Source of the DNA: VRUE01 sp963837695
GTDB taxonomy: Bacteria > Actinomycetota > Thermoleophilia > Solirubrobacterales > 70-9
DNA: 64,000 nt
Assembly (NCBI GenBank): GCA_963837695.1
Contig: CAWINZ010000005.1
Coordinates: forward strand, 2,108,001-2,172,000
Direction of reading: 5' to 3'
Of the stretch, positions 23,197 to 33,488 are shown piece after piece. Under the pieces are notes generated by a model, which saw only the letters and a program-made list of their open reading frames with translations, was not told where the DNA came from and ran no database searches. Every line of letters begins with the position of its first letter. The first letter of the stretch is position 1. The position numbers and the translations under genes are program-made.

Positions 23197-23910
23197 GTGG
23201 CCGGCAAGGATGGGATCCGCAAGGAGATCTGGAAGGCGATGGACCGGGAGGGCGTTTCCCGCTTCCCGGGAGCCGAGGGTCGCATCCCCAATTTCGCCGG
23301 CGCCCGCCTGGCGGCCGAGAAGCTCGCCGGCAACCGCCTCTGGAAGCGGGCGCGGGTCATCAAGGCCAATCCCGACTCTCCACAAACCCACGCGCGGCGG
23401 ACCGCCCTGCAAGAGGGCAAGACACTGATCATGGCGGTGCCCCGGTTGCGCGACCCGCATCCGTTTCGCGTGCTCGAGCCGAAGCGGCTCTCGAAAGCGG
23501 CGATGAAGGAGGCGGCGACGATCAAGGGCGCGCTCAAGCACGGGCGCGTTGTCGCCCTCGACGATCTGCCCGAGATCGACTTCGTTCTCACCGGCTCGGT
23601 CGCGGTCAACCTGAGCGGCGCCAGGATCGGCAAGGGCGGCGGCTACAACGACCTCGAGTACGGGATCCTGATCGACGCCGGCAAGATCGACGACCACACC
23701 ACGATCGCCACCACGGTCCACCCGATCCAGATCGTCCGCCGCCACCTGCCGGTGATCTCCCACGACCTCCCCGTCGACCTGATCGCGACGCCGCGCGCCG
23801 TGATCGAGGTCGAGCGCCAGTACGAGCGCCCCCGCGGCATCCTCTGGGACCACCTGCAGCCGCCGCAGATCCGCGAGATACCGATCCTCGAACGGATGGG
23901 ATATGCCTGA
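23197..23910 (+). CDS. 5-formyltetrahydrofolate cyclo-ligase family protein
   Basis: 237 residues. Basic N-terminal helices (IRKEIWKAMDREGVSRFPGA and RLAAEKLAGNRLWKRARVIK) precede the ligase-like core. The signature is RIGKGGGYNDLEYGILIDAG, the phosphate-binding GxGGGYxD motif of MthfS-type enzymes, followed by TTVHPIQIV and HDLPVDLIATPRAVIEVE. Relatives in this branch are annotated as 5-FTHF cyclo-ligases, but some may act on other substrates. It overlaps the next gene by 8 bp on the plus strand. Confidence 0.83.
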   Translation: MAGKDGIRKEIWKAMDREGVSRFPGAEGRIPNFAGARLAAEKLAGNRLWKRARVIKANPDSPQTHARRTALQEGKTLIMAVPRLRDPHPFRVLEPKRLSKAAMKEAATIKGALKHGRVVALDDLPEIDFVLTGSVAVNLSGARIGKGGGYNDLEYGILIDAGKIDDHTTIATTVHPIQIVRRHLPVISHDLPVDLIATPRAVIEVERQYERPRGILWDHLQPPQIREIPILERMGYA

Positions 23911-24820
23911 CCCTCAGACCGTGCTGAGCGGCTCGGTCGTCTTTCCCGCCTCCGACTACGGCAACCCCGACCCGGAGTGGCTCAAGATCGACTGGCGCGA
24001 GCATCTGCACCGGGTGGACCTTCCGGGGGCCGAGGTGAACTACGCCGAAATCGGCGAGGGCGAGCCGATCCTCTTCGTCCACGGCCTCGGTGGATGCTGG
24101 CGCAACTGGCTCGAGAACCTTCCTCATTTTGGCCGTACCCACCGGGCGATCGCCATCGACCTGCCCGGCTTCGGCGAGAGCCCGGTGCCCTCCTGGCCGA
24201 TCGACATGCCCAACTATGGCCGGCTGATCCACGACTTCTGCGAGAAGCTCGGCATCGACCGGGTCGCGGCGCTGGTCGGCAACTCGATGGGCGGCTTCGT
24301 CTCCACCGAGGCGGTGATCGAGGAGCCCTCGCGCTTCGAGAAGCTGGTCCTGGTCTCAGCCGCGGGGATCAGCTTCGCCGAGGCACAGGGCCGGCGGATC
24401 GAAGCGAGCGTGAGCCTGTTCGAAGCCGCGACGGCATTCATGGCCGGTCCGCGTCGCATCTGGCTCAATCGCGACCGCGGACGCCAGTTCGCGTTCGGCC
24501 GGATCTTTCACTATCCGAACCGGGTGCGGCCCGAGCTGCTGGCAGAGCAGATGGAGCCGGGCATCAGGGCGCCGGGCTTTGCCGACGCGATCCGCGCGAT
24601 CGGCGGCTACGACACCCGCCCCCGGCTACCCGAGATCGAGATTCCCACCCTGGTCGTCTGGGGCCTCAACGACCACGTGGTCCCGGTGGAGGCGGCGATC
24701 GGGTACCACCGCCTGATCCCCGAGTCGCGCCTGGAGCTTTTCGAGCGGACCGGCCACGTGCCGCAGATGGAGCGGCCGGCGCGCTTCAACCGGCTGCTTG
24801 ACGATTTCCTGACGGACTAG
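23903..24820 (+). CDS. Alpha/beta-fold hydrolase
   Basis: 305 residues. The oxyanion region is ILFVHGLGGCWRNWLENLPH, the nucleophile elbow ALVGNSMGGFVSTEAVIE (Ser), the acid VVWGLNDHVVPVEAAIGYH (Asp), and the His RTGHVPQMERPARFN. It is a complete catalytic triad of an esterase or haloalkane-dehalogenase-like enzyme; the substrate is unknown. Its stop codon forms part of the family B hairpin shared with convergent ilvD. Confidence 0.9.
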   Translation: MPDPQTVLSGSVVFPASDYGNPDPEWLKIDWREHLHRVDLPGAEVNYAEIGEGEPILFVHGLGGCWRNWLENLPHFGRTHRAIAIDLPGFGESPVPSWPIDMPNYGRLIHDFCEKLGIDRVAALVGNSMGGFVSTEAVIEEPSRFEKLVLVSAAGISFAEAQGRRIEASVSLFEAATAFMAGPRRIWLNRDRGRQFAFGRIFHYPNRVRPELLAEQMEPGIRAPGFADAIRAIGGYDTRPRLPEIEIPTLVVWGLNDHVVPVEAAIGYHRLIPESRLELFERTGHVPQMERPARFNRLLDDFLTD

Positions 24821-24903
24821 AGCGGCGCATATCTGCGTCCTCGGTCGCTCGCGTGCAGAGCACGCCACGCTCCCTGCGTCCTTGATCTGCTTGCTCTATT
24901 CCG

Positions 24904-24908
<5 letters not shown>
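24808..24908. repeat. Long-hairpin repeat family B, copy 2 (inverted relative to copy 1)
   Basis: 16-bp outer arms with one mismatch: CCTGACGGACTAGAGC (24808-24823) and GCTCTATTCCGTCAGG (24893-24908). Read on the minus strand, the inside matches copy 1: AAGCAGATC, GGACGCAGGGAGCGTGGC, hairpin GCGTGC-TCT-GCACGC, CCGAGGACG and TATGCGCCG. It contains the stop codons of both convergent genes, so it can serve as a bidirectional terminator. Confidence 0.7.
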
Positions 24909-26584
<1,676 letters not shown>

Positions 26585-26595
<11 letters not shown>

Positions 26596-27415
26596 GGCTG
26601 AAATCTACTGCGACAGCTTTTGAAGCGAGGCCGAGAACATCGACCGGACCCGAGCCGGAGCCAAGTTCTCGCAGGCCATTGGCGACTGCCCCAGAGGCGA
26701 CTTTGCGCGCCTGCCTAGCCGCCTCCAACGGCGGCGCGCCACGGGCGAGGAACGCAGCCAGGGCCGCAGAGTGGGTGCAGCCAGAGCCGTGCGAGGCGCC
26801 GCCTGGGTGGCGGTCGCCGGGGATCTCGACGACGCGCTCGCCGTCGCAGAAGACATCGATCAGCTCCTCGCTGTGGCCACCCGTGACGACTACCGCTTGC
26901 GGCCCAAGCTCCACGACGCCGCGCGCCAACTCCTCCTGCGTGGCTCCCTTCCCCAAACCGGTCAGCTCACGGGCCTCGGGGATGTTGGGCGTTGCGACCG
27001 AGCAGCGCGGCAGCAGCACGTCGACAAGCGCCGCTTTGGTCTCGTCGTCTATCAGCGCCGCTCCGCTCTCAGCCACCATCACGGGGTCGATAACCACGGG
27101 CGCAAGAACGACTCCGAGGTAGGTCAGCCCCACAGCGACTGCGTCGATGACCTCCGCCGAGCCGAGCATGCCGATCTTCACCGCGTCGGCCCCCATGTCT
27201 TCGGCGATCGCGAGGATCTGATTGAAGACCGCATGCGGTGCAAGCACCTCGACCCACTCGACCGCACGCGTGTTCTGCGCGGTGATCGCGGTGATCGCGG
27301 TGGTCCCATAGACGCCGCACGCGGCAAAAGCCTTCAGGTCGGCCTGGATGCCCGCACCGCCGCCGGAGTCCGAGCCGGCGATCGAGAGGGCGGTCGGGAT
27401 GCGTTTCTGGTTCAT
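26585..27415 (-). CDS. thiD: Hydroxymethylpyrimidine/phosphomethylpyrimidine kinase
   Basis: 276 residues, ribokinase fold. LSIAGSDSGGGAGIQADLKA is the substrate and phosphate site, ITAQNTRAVEWVEVL follows, PVVIDPVMVAESGAALIDDE is the core strand, and GASHGSGCTHSAALAAFLAR holds the anion hole and catalytic residues. It phosphorylates HMP and HMP-P in thiamin synthesis. It lies 12 bp after dprA on the same strand and overlaps ilvD, an unusual mixed operon. Confidence 0.95.
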
Positions 27416-27427
27416 CGAGCCTCCAGA

Positions 27428-28555
27428 CTAGATGTCGGATGGTGGTTTCAGATTCGTGCGCGTATAGACGCCGACGAGAGAGCAACTGACGTAGCCGAGC
27501 GACTCGAGGTCGGCGAGCGCCGCCGCAACCTCGCCGCCGGCGAGCCCGAGATCGGTCGCAACCGCGTCGCAGGTCTCCGCACCCAGCTCCAGTGCCTCCA
27601 GGACCGCGCATTGCGCCGGCTCCAGCGCCGCGCCGGAGCGCTCGATGCGGCGCACTCCCGGACCGAGCATCGCGTCGAGCACGTCCTGAGCGTCGCGGAC
27701 GAGACATGCGCCCCCGGCCAGCAGGTTGTTGGGACCCGCCGAGAGCCGTGAAGCGACAGGACCGGGCACGGCGCCGAGATCCCTGCCCAGGTCGGCGGCA
27801 AGGTCGGCCGTGATCAGCGAGCCGGACCTCTCCGCCGCCTCGACCACGACGGTCATCCCCGAAAGCGCCGCCATGATCCGGTTGCGAGCGGGAAAGGACC
27901 AGCGCCAGACGCCGGTTCCGGGCGGCAACTCGGAGAGGACGAGGCCGCGCTCGCCGATCCGCCGCCAGAGCGAACGATGCGCGGCTGGGTAGGCGACATC
28001 GGCCCCGCAGCCGAGAACCGCGACGGTCAGGCCGGCGTCGATCGCGCCGCGATGGGCGCAGGCATCGATTCCGAAAGCCAGGCCGCTCACGACCACGAGA
28101 CCCGCAGTGGCCAGTTCCTTGCCGAGCTCACGCGCCACCTCGCGCCCGTAGCTGCTCGCACGCCGTGAGCCGACGACCGTCACCGCCTCGTCGGGCACGA
28201 GCCGTAATAACAAGACGGGGTCCCCGCGGCCGAACAGCGCCCAGGGCGCGTCGGCGGCGTCGCTGAGACCGACGGGAAAGAGCGGGTCGTGCCGGCAGCA
28301 GGCCCAGCACTCGGCCGCGGCGAGCTCGTCGCGCAGGCGGGCCTCCGACACCGCGGCGACCCCCGCCAGGACCTGGGCCGCCACCTTCGGGGCCGCCACC
28401 GCGGCAAGATCCTCGTTGCCGAGCCGCAGGAGTTCGGGCGAACGCCTACCCGGACTGCCGGTCGCGATTTTCTCGATGTACGGCGCCAGATGGGCGAGCA
28501 GTCGCGAGCGACGCAGACACTCCGGGCATGCTTCCGGGTTGACTTGGCTAATCAC
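27428..28555 (-). CDS. dprA: DNA-processing protein DprA
   Basis: 375 residues. After a helical N-terminal region, the Rossmann-like DprA fold has AVTVVGSRRASSYGREVARE, VVSGLAFGIDACAHRGAIDA, TVAVLGCGADVAYPAAHRSL, SELPPGTGVWRWSFPARNRI and AAERSGSLITADLAADLGRD. A winged helix (ALELGAETCDAVATDLGLAG) ends the protein. It loads RecA on incoming single strands during transformation. The start overlaps the comM stop by 8 bp. Confidence 0.95.
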   Translation of the reverse strand: MISQVNPEACPECLRRSRLLAHLAPYIEKIATGSPGRRSPELLRLGNEDLAAVAAPKVAAQVLAGVAAVSEARLRDELAAAECWACCRHDPLFPVGLSDAADAPWALFGRGDPVLLLRLVPDEAVTVVGSRRASSYGREVARELGKELATAGLVVVSGLAFGIDACAHRGAIDAGLTVAVLGCGADVAYPAAHRSLWRRIGERGLVLSELPPGTGVWRWSFPARNRIMAALSGMTVVVEAAERSGSLITADLAADLGRDLGAVPGPVASRLSAGPNNLLAGGACLVRDAQDVLDAMLGPGVRRIERSGAALEPAQCAVLEALELGAETCDAVATDLGLAGGEVAAALADLESLGYVSCSLVGVYTRTNLKPPSDI

Positions 28556-30107
28556 GGTCCCTCCTCCTCAGTTGCAGTGCTTGGGCGATCTGGTCGCGCC
28601 CGATCGACTCCGCGCCAGCCAGGTCGGCGATCGTGCGGGCCAGTCGCAGGACGCGATCGTGAGCCCGGCCGCTGAGCCGGCGGCGCGAGTAGGACTCGGC
28701 GAGCAGCGCGCCCGCCTTCTCGTCGAGAACGCAGTCGCGCGCCTCGGCGGGGGTCATCTCGGCGTTGCAGCGCCCGGCGCCAAGGCGGGCTTCCTGTCGC
28801 CGCCGAGCGTCCGCAACCCGTTCGCGCACGCTCGCCGAGGGCTCGCCAGGCGGACCGCCGATCTCCTCCGCGCTGGGCTGGCGGATCGCGACGAGGATGT
28901 CGAGGCGGTCGGCGAGGGCGCCGCTGAGCCGACCCTGGTAGCGGCGCACCGCAAGCGGCGCACAGGTGCACTCGGGGTCCGCCTCCCCACGCCCGCACGG
29001 ACAGGGGTTGGAGGCGGCCACAAGCATGAACCGGCAGGGCAGCCGGCGGTTGCCACCGGCGCGCGAGATCGTCACCCAGCCGCTCTCGAGCGGCGCACGC
29101 AGGGCCTCCAGCGCATCGCGCCGGAACTCGCAGAGCTCATCGAGGAAGAGAACGCCGCGGTGGGCAAGGGTCGCCTCGCCAGGTCCGGGCGGATTGCCGC
29201 CGCCGATCACACCGGCGGGGCTGACGGTGTGATGGGGGGCCCGAAACGGCCTACCGCCGCCAAAGCCATCGCCGAGGCGACCGCAGGCGCTGGCGATCCG
29301 CGCCACCTCCAGGGCCTCCTCGGCGCTCAGTGGCGAGAGGATGGAAGGGAGACGGGCGGCGGCAAGCGACTTGCCGGCACCTGGCGGCCCGACCATCAGC
29401 AGGCTATGGCCGCCGGCCGCCGCGACCTCGAGTGCGTAGCGGAGGTGCGGTTGACCGCGCAGATCCGCAAGGTCGGGACAGCCGGACCCCGGGGTCAATG
29501 GCAGCGACAACGGCGGCGGTGGATCCGGCTTCCACTCACCCCCAGCCAGCTCGGGGATCTGCGCCAGGTGATCGAGCTGCAGCACCTCGATCCCGCCGAC
29601 GAGCGCCGCCTCGGGACCGTTCTCGGCTGGGACCACAAGCGCCTCGGCGCCCTGCTCGCGGGCTGCCTCGGCGATCGCGAGCACGCCCGGGATCGCGCGG
29701 ACGGTTCCGTCCAGGGCCAGCTCGCCGGCCATCGCGAGACGCGGGAGGCGCTCCCACTCGAGCTGACCGGATGCCACCAACAGCGCCACCGCGATCGGCA
29801 GGTCGAGACCGGGCCCGGCCTTGCGCAGACTGGCCGGGGCCAGGTTGGCGACGATCCGCCGCAGCGGAAACTCGAAGTCGCAGTTGGCGATCGCCGCCCG
29901 GACCCGCTCCCGCGCCTCTCGAACAGCCGTGTCGGGGAGGCCGACGACCGAGAAGGCCGGCAGGCCGCGGTGCACGTCTACCTCGACCCGCACCGGCCGG
30001 GCCGCGATGCCGTCGAGCGTAAATGTCTGCGCGGTGGCGAGCATTGCGGCCACGCTGACGGACCCAGACGCGCGTGTGGTGCGCAGCTTCACAATCTTCT
30101 GGACCAA
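28548..30107 (-). CDS. comM: ComM/YifB-family Mg-chelatase-like AAA helicase
   Basis: 519 residues. The N-terminal Lon-protease-like S5 fold has VEVDVHRGLPAFSVVGLPDT and RERVRAAIANCDFEFPLRRI. The AAA core has Walker A MVGPPGAGKSLAAARLPSIL, Walker B RGVLFLDELCEFRRDALEAL and sensor LVAASNPCPCG. A C-terminal helical domain ends in DHRVLRLARTIADLAG. ComM drives branch migration in natural transformation. With dprA it forms a competence-type pair; other uptake genes are not in view. Confidence 0.95.
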   Translation of the reverse strand: MVQKIVKLRTTRASGSVSVAAMLATAQTFTLDGIAARPVRVEVDVHRGLPAFSVVGLPDTAVREARERVRAAIANCDFEFPLRRIVANLAPASLRKAGPGLDLPIAVALLVASGQLEWERLPRLAMAGELALDGTVRAIPGVLAIAEAAREQGAEALVVPAENGPEAALVGGIEVLQLDHLAQIPELAGGEWKPDPPPPLSLPLTPGSGCPDLADLRGQPHLRYALEVAAAGGHSLLMVGPPGAGKSLAAARLPSILSPLSAEEALEVARIASACGRLGDGFGGGRPFRAPHHTVSPAGVIGGGNPPGPGEATLAHRGVLFLDELCEFRRDALEALRAPLESGWVTISRAGGNRRLPCRFMLVAASNPCPCGRGEADPECTCAPLAVRRYQGRLSGALADRLDILVAIRQPSAEEIGGPPGEPSASVRERVADARRRQEARLGAGRCNAEMTPAEARDCVLDEKAGALLAESYSRRRLSGRAHDRVLRLARTIADLAGAESIGRDQIAQALQLRRRDRD

Positions 30108-30154
30108 CTTTGTAACCGAAGGCAGGCATGTGCCGGTTGCCCTACCGTCGGCCG

Positions 30155-30532
30155 ATGACTCAGACTCGCCAGCGACTCGGAAAGGCAGCGGAGGATCTGG
30201 TCGCGGCGCGCCTCATTGACGCCGGCTGGGAGCTCGTCGAGCGCAACGCCCGCAGCCGCTACGGCGAGCTCGACATCGTCGCCCTCGACGGGCACGCGCT
30301 GGTCTTCGTCGAGGTCAAGGCGGGCCGGGCCGGGTCCAGCTTCGGTCCCGAGCGGCCGGTGCTATCCGTCGACTTCCGCAAGCAGCGCCGTATCCGCCGC
30401 CTCGCGACGACCTGGATGGGCGCCCACCGCGGCCTACCCCGCTACGACGAGATCCGCTTCGACGCGATCGGCGTCACCTTCGACCGCTGCGGCCACATAT
30501 GCGACTACGAGCACCTCGCGGGGGCGTTCTAA
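30155..30532 (+). CDS. yraN: UPF0102 (YraN) endonuclease-like protein
   Basis: 125 residues from the ATG at 30155. It has the restriction-endonuclease-like core: RLGKAAEDLVAARLIDAGWE, ARSRYGELDIVALDGHALVF (Asp) and VEVKAGRAGSSFGPERPV (Glu-x-Lys). It is conserved next to rnhB and comM in many bacteria. Here it points the opposite way to its neighbours, and its last 4 bp overlap the rnhB stop. Function not firmly known. Confidence 0.88.
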   Translation: MTQTRQRLGKAAEDLVAARLIDAGWELVERNARSRYGELDIVALDGHALVFVEVKAGRAGSSFGPERPVLSVDFRKQRRIRRLATTWMGAHRGLPRYDEIRFDAIGVTFDRCGHICDYEHLAGAF

Positions 30533-31296
30533 CCGGCGAGCTCGAGCTGCGCGTAGGCAACGCTCTGGAACGAGCGGCGGTGCAGGGGCGAGATGCCGAT
30601 TCGCTCGATCGCGGCGCGGTGCTCAGGGGTCGAGTAGCCGACGTGCTCCTCGAAGCCCCAGCCGGGATGCTCGCCGGCGGCGCCGCGCATGTACCGGTCG
30701 CGGGTCACCTTGGCGATCACCGACGCGGCGGCGATCGCGGCGCTGGTGCCGTCGCCTTCGATCACGGCGCGATGCGGAACCGCGCACTCGCGCAGCGAGA
30801 AGCCGTCGACCAGGCAGGTCGCCTCCTCGCCCGGTTCCAGCCTCTCCAGGGCCTTGGACAAGGCTTCGATGTTGGTCACGTGCAGGCCACGGTCGTCGAT
30901 CCCACGCGCGCAGCGGACGACGACGCTGACCCGGGTGGCGGCGCGTAGCACCGCCGGGTACATCTCCTCGCGCCGCTCGGGCTTCATCTGCTTCGAGTCG
31001 TGCAGGCCGGCGAGGGCGCGGCGGTCCGCGTTGGAAAGAGACTCGTAGTCGAGCAACACCGCCGCGGCGACCAGCGGGCCGGCCAAGCAGCCCCGGCCGG
31101 CCTCATCGGCGCCGGCGACCTGACCAGTGCCGAGGCCGCGGTCGAAAGCAAAGAGGCGGCGGGAGCGCGCCAGCCGCCGCCTGTGGGCTTTAGAGGGTCC
31201 CGATCCGGTCTGGCGGCCAGTAGGTGGCGAAGGCCTCGCCGATGATCCACTTGCGCGGGACGGGTCCCCAGAAACGGCTGTCGTCGCTTGCCCCAC
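30529..31296 (-). CDS. rnhB: Ribonuclease HII (start uncertain)
   Basis: The recognised domain starts at VAGADEAGRGCLAGPLVAAA (first Asp-Glu pair) and includes LHDSKQMKPERREEMYPAVL, CLVDGFSL, AAIAAASVIAKVTRDRYMRG (Asp) and WGFEEHVGYSTPEHRAAIER. It removes RNA from RNA-DNA hybrids and misincorporated ribonucleotides. The only standard in-frame start is the ATG at 31296, which would overlap lepB by about 107 bp. A CTG near 31170 would give the expected length. The true start is unresolved. Confidence 0.88.
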   Translation of the reverse strand: MGQATTAVSGDPSRASGSSARPSPPTGRQTGSGPSKAHRRRLARSRRLFAFDRGLGTGQVAGADEAGRGCLAGPLVAAAVLLDYESLSNADRRALAGLHDSKQMKPERREEMYPAVLRAATRVSVVVRCARGIDDRGLHVTNIEALSKALERLEPGEEATCLVDGFSLRECAVPHRAVIEGDGTSAAIAAASVIAKVTRDRYMRGAAGEHPGWGFEEHVGYSTPEHRAAIERIGISPLHRRSFQSVAYAQLELAG

Positions 31297-31741
31297 GGTT
31301 GTCGCCCATCATGAAGTAATAGTCGGGTGGAATCGTGATCGGTTTGGGCAAATTGCACGCAGGGAGCGCCCCACACGGCATCGTGTAGGGCTCGTCGGTC
31401 TTCTCGACCCCGTTGACCACCGGGTGACCGTCGCGGACGCTGAGCGTGTCGCCAGGGCCGGCGACGATCCGCTTGATGAAGTTCTGGCTCGACTCGGCTT
31501 CGGTGGGCCTCGGGCAGGCCTGGCGCGGCGAGTGAGGGACCCCGCATTCAGTGCCGTTGTCGGCGCCGGCGGGTGGGTGGAAGACGACGATGTTGCCGGG
31601 ACTGGGGTCCTTGAAGTGGTAGAGGAAGCGGTTGACGAGCACACGCTGGCCGACGTCCAGGGTCGGCTCCATCGATTCGGAGGGAATCTGGTAGGGCTTG
31701 ATCAGCCACGCCTGAATCGCCAGCGCCAGTCCGAGCGCCAA
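31190..31741 (-). CDS. lepB: Signal peptidase I (N-terminus uncertain)
   Basis: 183 residues from the TTG at 31741. Catalytic Ser lies in YQIPSESMEPTLDVGQRVLV, box C in DPSPGNIVVFHPP, and Lys in FIKRIVAGPGDTLSVRDGHP. Box E is YYFMMGDNRGASDDSRFWGP. Coding-like sequence extends upstream (PKPESKVGGLVELVVIVALA) and would complete the membrane anchor. An in-frame stop inside rplS and the lack of ATG/GTG leave only CTG or rarer codons there. It cleaves signal peptides at the membrane. Confidence 0.9.
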   Translation of the reverse strand: MALGLALAIQAWLIKPYQIPSESMEPTLDVGQRVLVNRFLYHFKDPSPGNIVVFHPPAGADNGTECGVPHSPRQACPRPTEAESSQNFIKRIVAGPGDTLSVRDGHPVVNGVEKTDEPYTMPCGALPACNLPKPITIPPDYYFMMGDNRGASDDSRFWGPVPRKWIIGEAFATYWPPDRIGTL

Positions 31742-31806
31742 GGCGACGATGACGACCAGCTCGACGAGCCCGCCGACTTTGCTTTCCGGCTTGGGGATGC
31801 GCGGTC

Positions 31807-32511
31807 TCAGGCCGAGTCCTCGCCGGAGTCGCCGGAATCCTCCTGCGGCGACTCATCCTCGGCATCCTGCGCCGCGGCGGTGTCCTCGGTCTCCCCTGCA
31901 CCAGGCGCCTCAGCGTCCGTGCCTGCCTCAACATCAGTCTCTGCCTTCGGCGCCTCAGCCTCATCAGCTTTCGGCGAGTCGTCAGCCTCCCCGGAGTCCT
32001 CCTCTGGCGTCTCTGACGCGGGTGGCGCGGACTCGGAGGAGTCGAGAACGGAGGCATCGCCCCCGCCCGCAGACTCCTCCGTGGCCGCGTCGGGACCCGC
32101 GTCCTGAGGCCCCTCGTCAACCGGCTCGGGCGGAGGCGGCGCCGAGATCAGCTCGTCGTCGATCCCCCAGCGCCGCTCGGCGACCCTGGCGGCCTTGCCG
32201 ACCCGGCCACGCAGGTAATAGAGCTTGGCCCGTCGCACGTCGCCGCGGGCGGCGATCTCGAGTTTCTCGATCTTGGGCGAGTGCAACGGGAACGTCCGCT
32301 CGACCCCGACCCCGAACGACTGCTTGCGGACGGTGAACGTCTCGCGGGCCCCGGAGCCCTGCCGCTTGAGGACGATCCCCTCGAAGACCTGGGTGCGGCG
32401 GCGGCTGCCCTCGATGACCTGGAAGTGGACGCGCACGCGATCGCCCGGCGCGAAGGACGGAAGTCCCTGCCGCTGCTGGCGACGCTCAATGCTGTCGATT
32501 ACGGTGCTCAT
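31807..32511 (-). CDS. rplS: Ribosomal protein L19 with a long acidic C-terminal extension
   Basis: 234 residues, about twice the usual length. Residues 1-120 are standard L19: IERRQQRQGLPSFAPGDRVR, RRRTQVFEGIVLKRQGSGAR, ETFTVRKQSFGVGVERTFPL and KIEKLEIAARGDVRRAKLYY. The remaining 115 residues are Glu/Asp/Ala/Ser/Pro-rich (EEDSGEADDSPKADEAEAPK), without hydrophobic content. The frame continues uninterrupted to just before lepB. The tail is probably disordered and exposed on the ribosome. Confidence 0.93.
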   Translation of the reverse strand: MSTVIDSIERRQQRQGLPSFAPGDRVRVHFQVIEGSRRRTQVFEGIVLKRQGSGARETFTVRKQSFGVGVERTFPLHSPKIEKLEIAARGDVRRAKLYYLRGRVGKAARVAERRWGIDDELISAPPPPEPVDEGPQDAGPDAATEESAGGGDASVLDSSESAPPASETPEEDSGEADDSPKADEAEAPKAETDVEAGTDAEAPGAGETEDTAAAQDAEDESPQEDSGDSGEDSA

Positions 32512-32569
32512 TTGGCGAGAAAAAGCCGCCGGACCCGGGTGCGGGTGCCGCGCGGCCGGGGAATCGTAC

Positions 32570-33247
32570 CTACTCGGGATCTTTTTCGAACTGCTCGGCT
32601 CGCGCGCGGCTCTGCTCGACCCGCCACTCGCGCACCCGCTCGTGGTCGCCGGAGACCAGGACGTCGGGTACCCCCCAGCCTCGGTACGAGGGCGGACGGG
32701 TGTAGTGCGGGTACTCGGGCGCCCCCTCCAGAACGCGGCTGAAGGACTCCTCGACCGCGCTCCGCGCGTGCCCGAGCGCCCCCGGCAACTTGCGCATCAG
32801 CACGTCGGCGACGACCATCGCCGGCAGCTCCCCCCCGGCCAACACGTAGCGGCCGATCGACACCTCGTCGTGCGCCAGATACTTATGGACCCGCTCGTCG
32901 AAGCCCTCGTAGCGCCCGCAGAGCAGCGCCACGTGATGCTCCTGCGTCAGCTCGTCGGCAAGCTCATCGTCGAGCAACCGCCCGGTAGGAGAAAGCAAGA
33001 CGATCCGCGGGCTCTCGCCATTCGCATAGGCGGCCTCGAGGGCCGCATCGACCACATCGACCCGCAAGACCATCCCCGCCCCACCCCCGTAAGGCGCATC
33101 GTCAACCTGCCCTGCTCCCAATGGAGTCGTGTCCCGGTAATTGAAGAACCTCAGCTCGTTCCCCTTGCCCAGCGCGTTCTGCACCGAGCGCTGCGACTGG
33201 AACCAGTCGAAGGCCTCCGGAAAGAGGGTGAAGACGTCGAGCTTCAA
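32570..33247 (-). CDS. trmD: tRNA (guanine-37-N1) methyltransferase
   Basis: 225 residues. DVFTLFPEAFDWFQSQRSVQ opens the SPOUT domain. APYGGGAGMVLRVDVVDAAL, VLLSPTGRLLDDELADELTQ, LLCGRYEGFDERVHKYLAHD and VSIGRYVLAGGELPAMVVAD form the knotted cofactor site. It methylates G37 of tRNA to prevent frameshifting. rimM, usually just upstream, is absent; the next gene is the KH protein gene, 4 bp away. Confidence 0.96.
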   Translation of the reverse strand: MKLDVFTLFPEAFDWFQSQRSVQNALGKGNELRFFNYRDTTPLGAGQVDDAPYGGGAGMVLRVDVVDAALEAAYANGESPRIVLLSPTGRLLDDELADELTQEHHVALLCGRYEGFDERVHKYLAHDEVSIGRYVLAGGELPAMVVADVLMRKLPGALGHARSAVEESFSRVLEGAPEYPHYTRPPSYRGWGVPDVLVSGDHERVREWRVEQSRARAEQFEKDPE

Positions 33248-33251
33248 GCGC

Positions 33252-33482
33252 TCAGTCGAGGATGTCGACGACGACGCGGCGGTCGAGCCGCACGGCAGCC
33301 GCCTTGGCGACGGTCCGGATCGCGTTCGCCACCCGCCCCCCTTTGCCGATCACGCGGCCGAGATCGCCCTCGGCGACGCTGATCTCATAGATCAGGTCTC
33401 CGTCCTCTTCGAGCTCCTCGACCTCGACTGCGTCGGGGTCCTCGACCAGCGCTCTGACGAGGAATTCGAGTAGTTCGGTCAC
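33252..33482 (-). CDS. khpA: KH-domain RNA-binding protein KhpA
   Basis: 76 residues, a single KH domain with the GxxG loop in LGRVIGKGGRVANAIRTVAK. It lies in the conserved rpsP-khpA-trmD-rplS order. KhpA binds RNA, often with KhpB/Jag, and affects cell division and translation. Confidence 0.93.
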   Translation of the reverse strand: MTELLEFLVRALVEDPDAVEVEELEEDGDLIYEISVAEGDLGRVIGKGGRVANAIRTVAKAAAVRLDRRVVVDILD

Positions 33483-33488
33483 CGCCGG

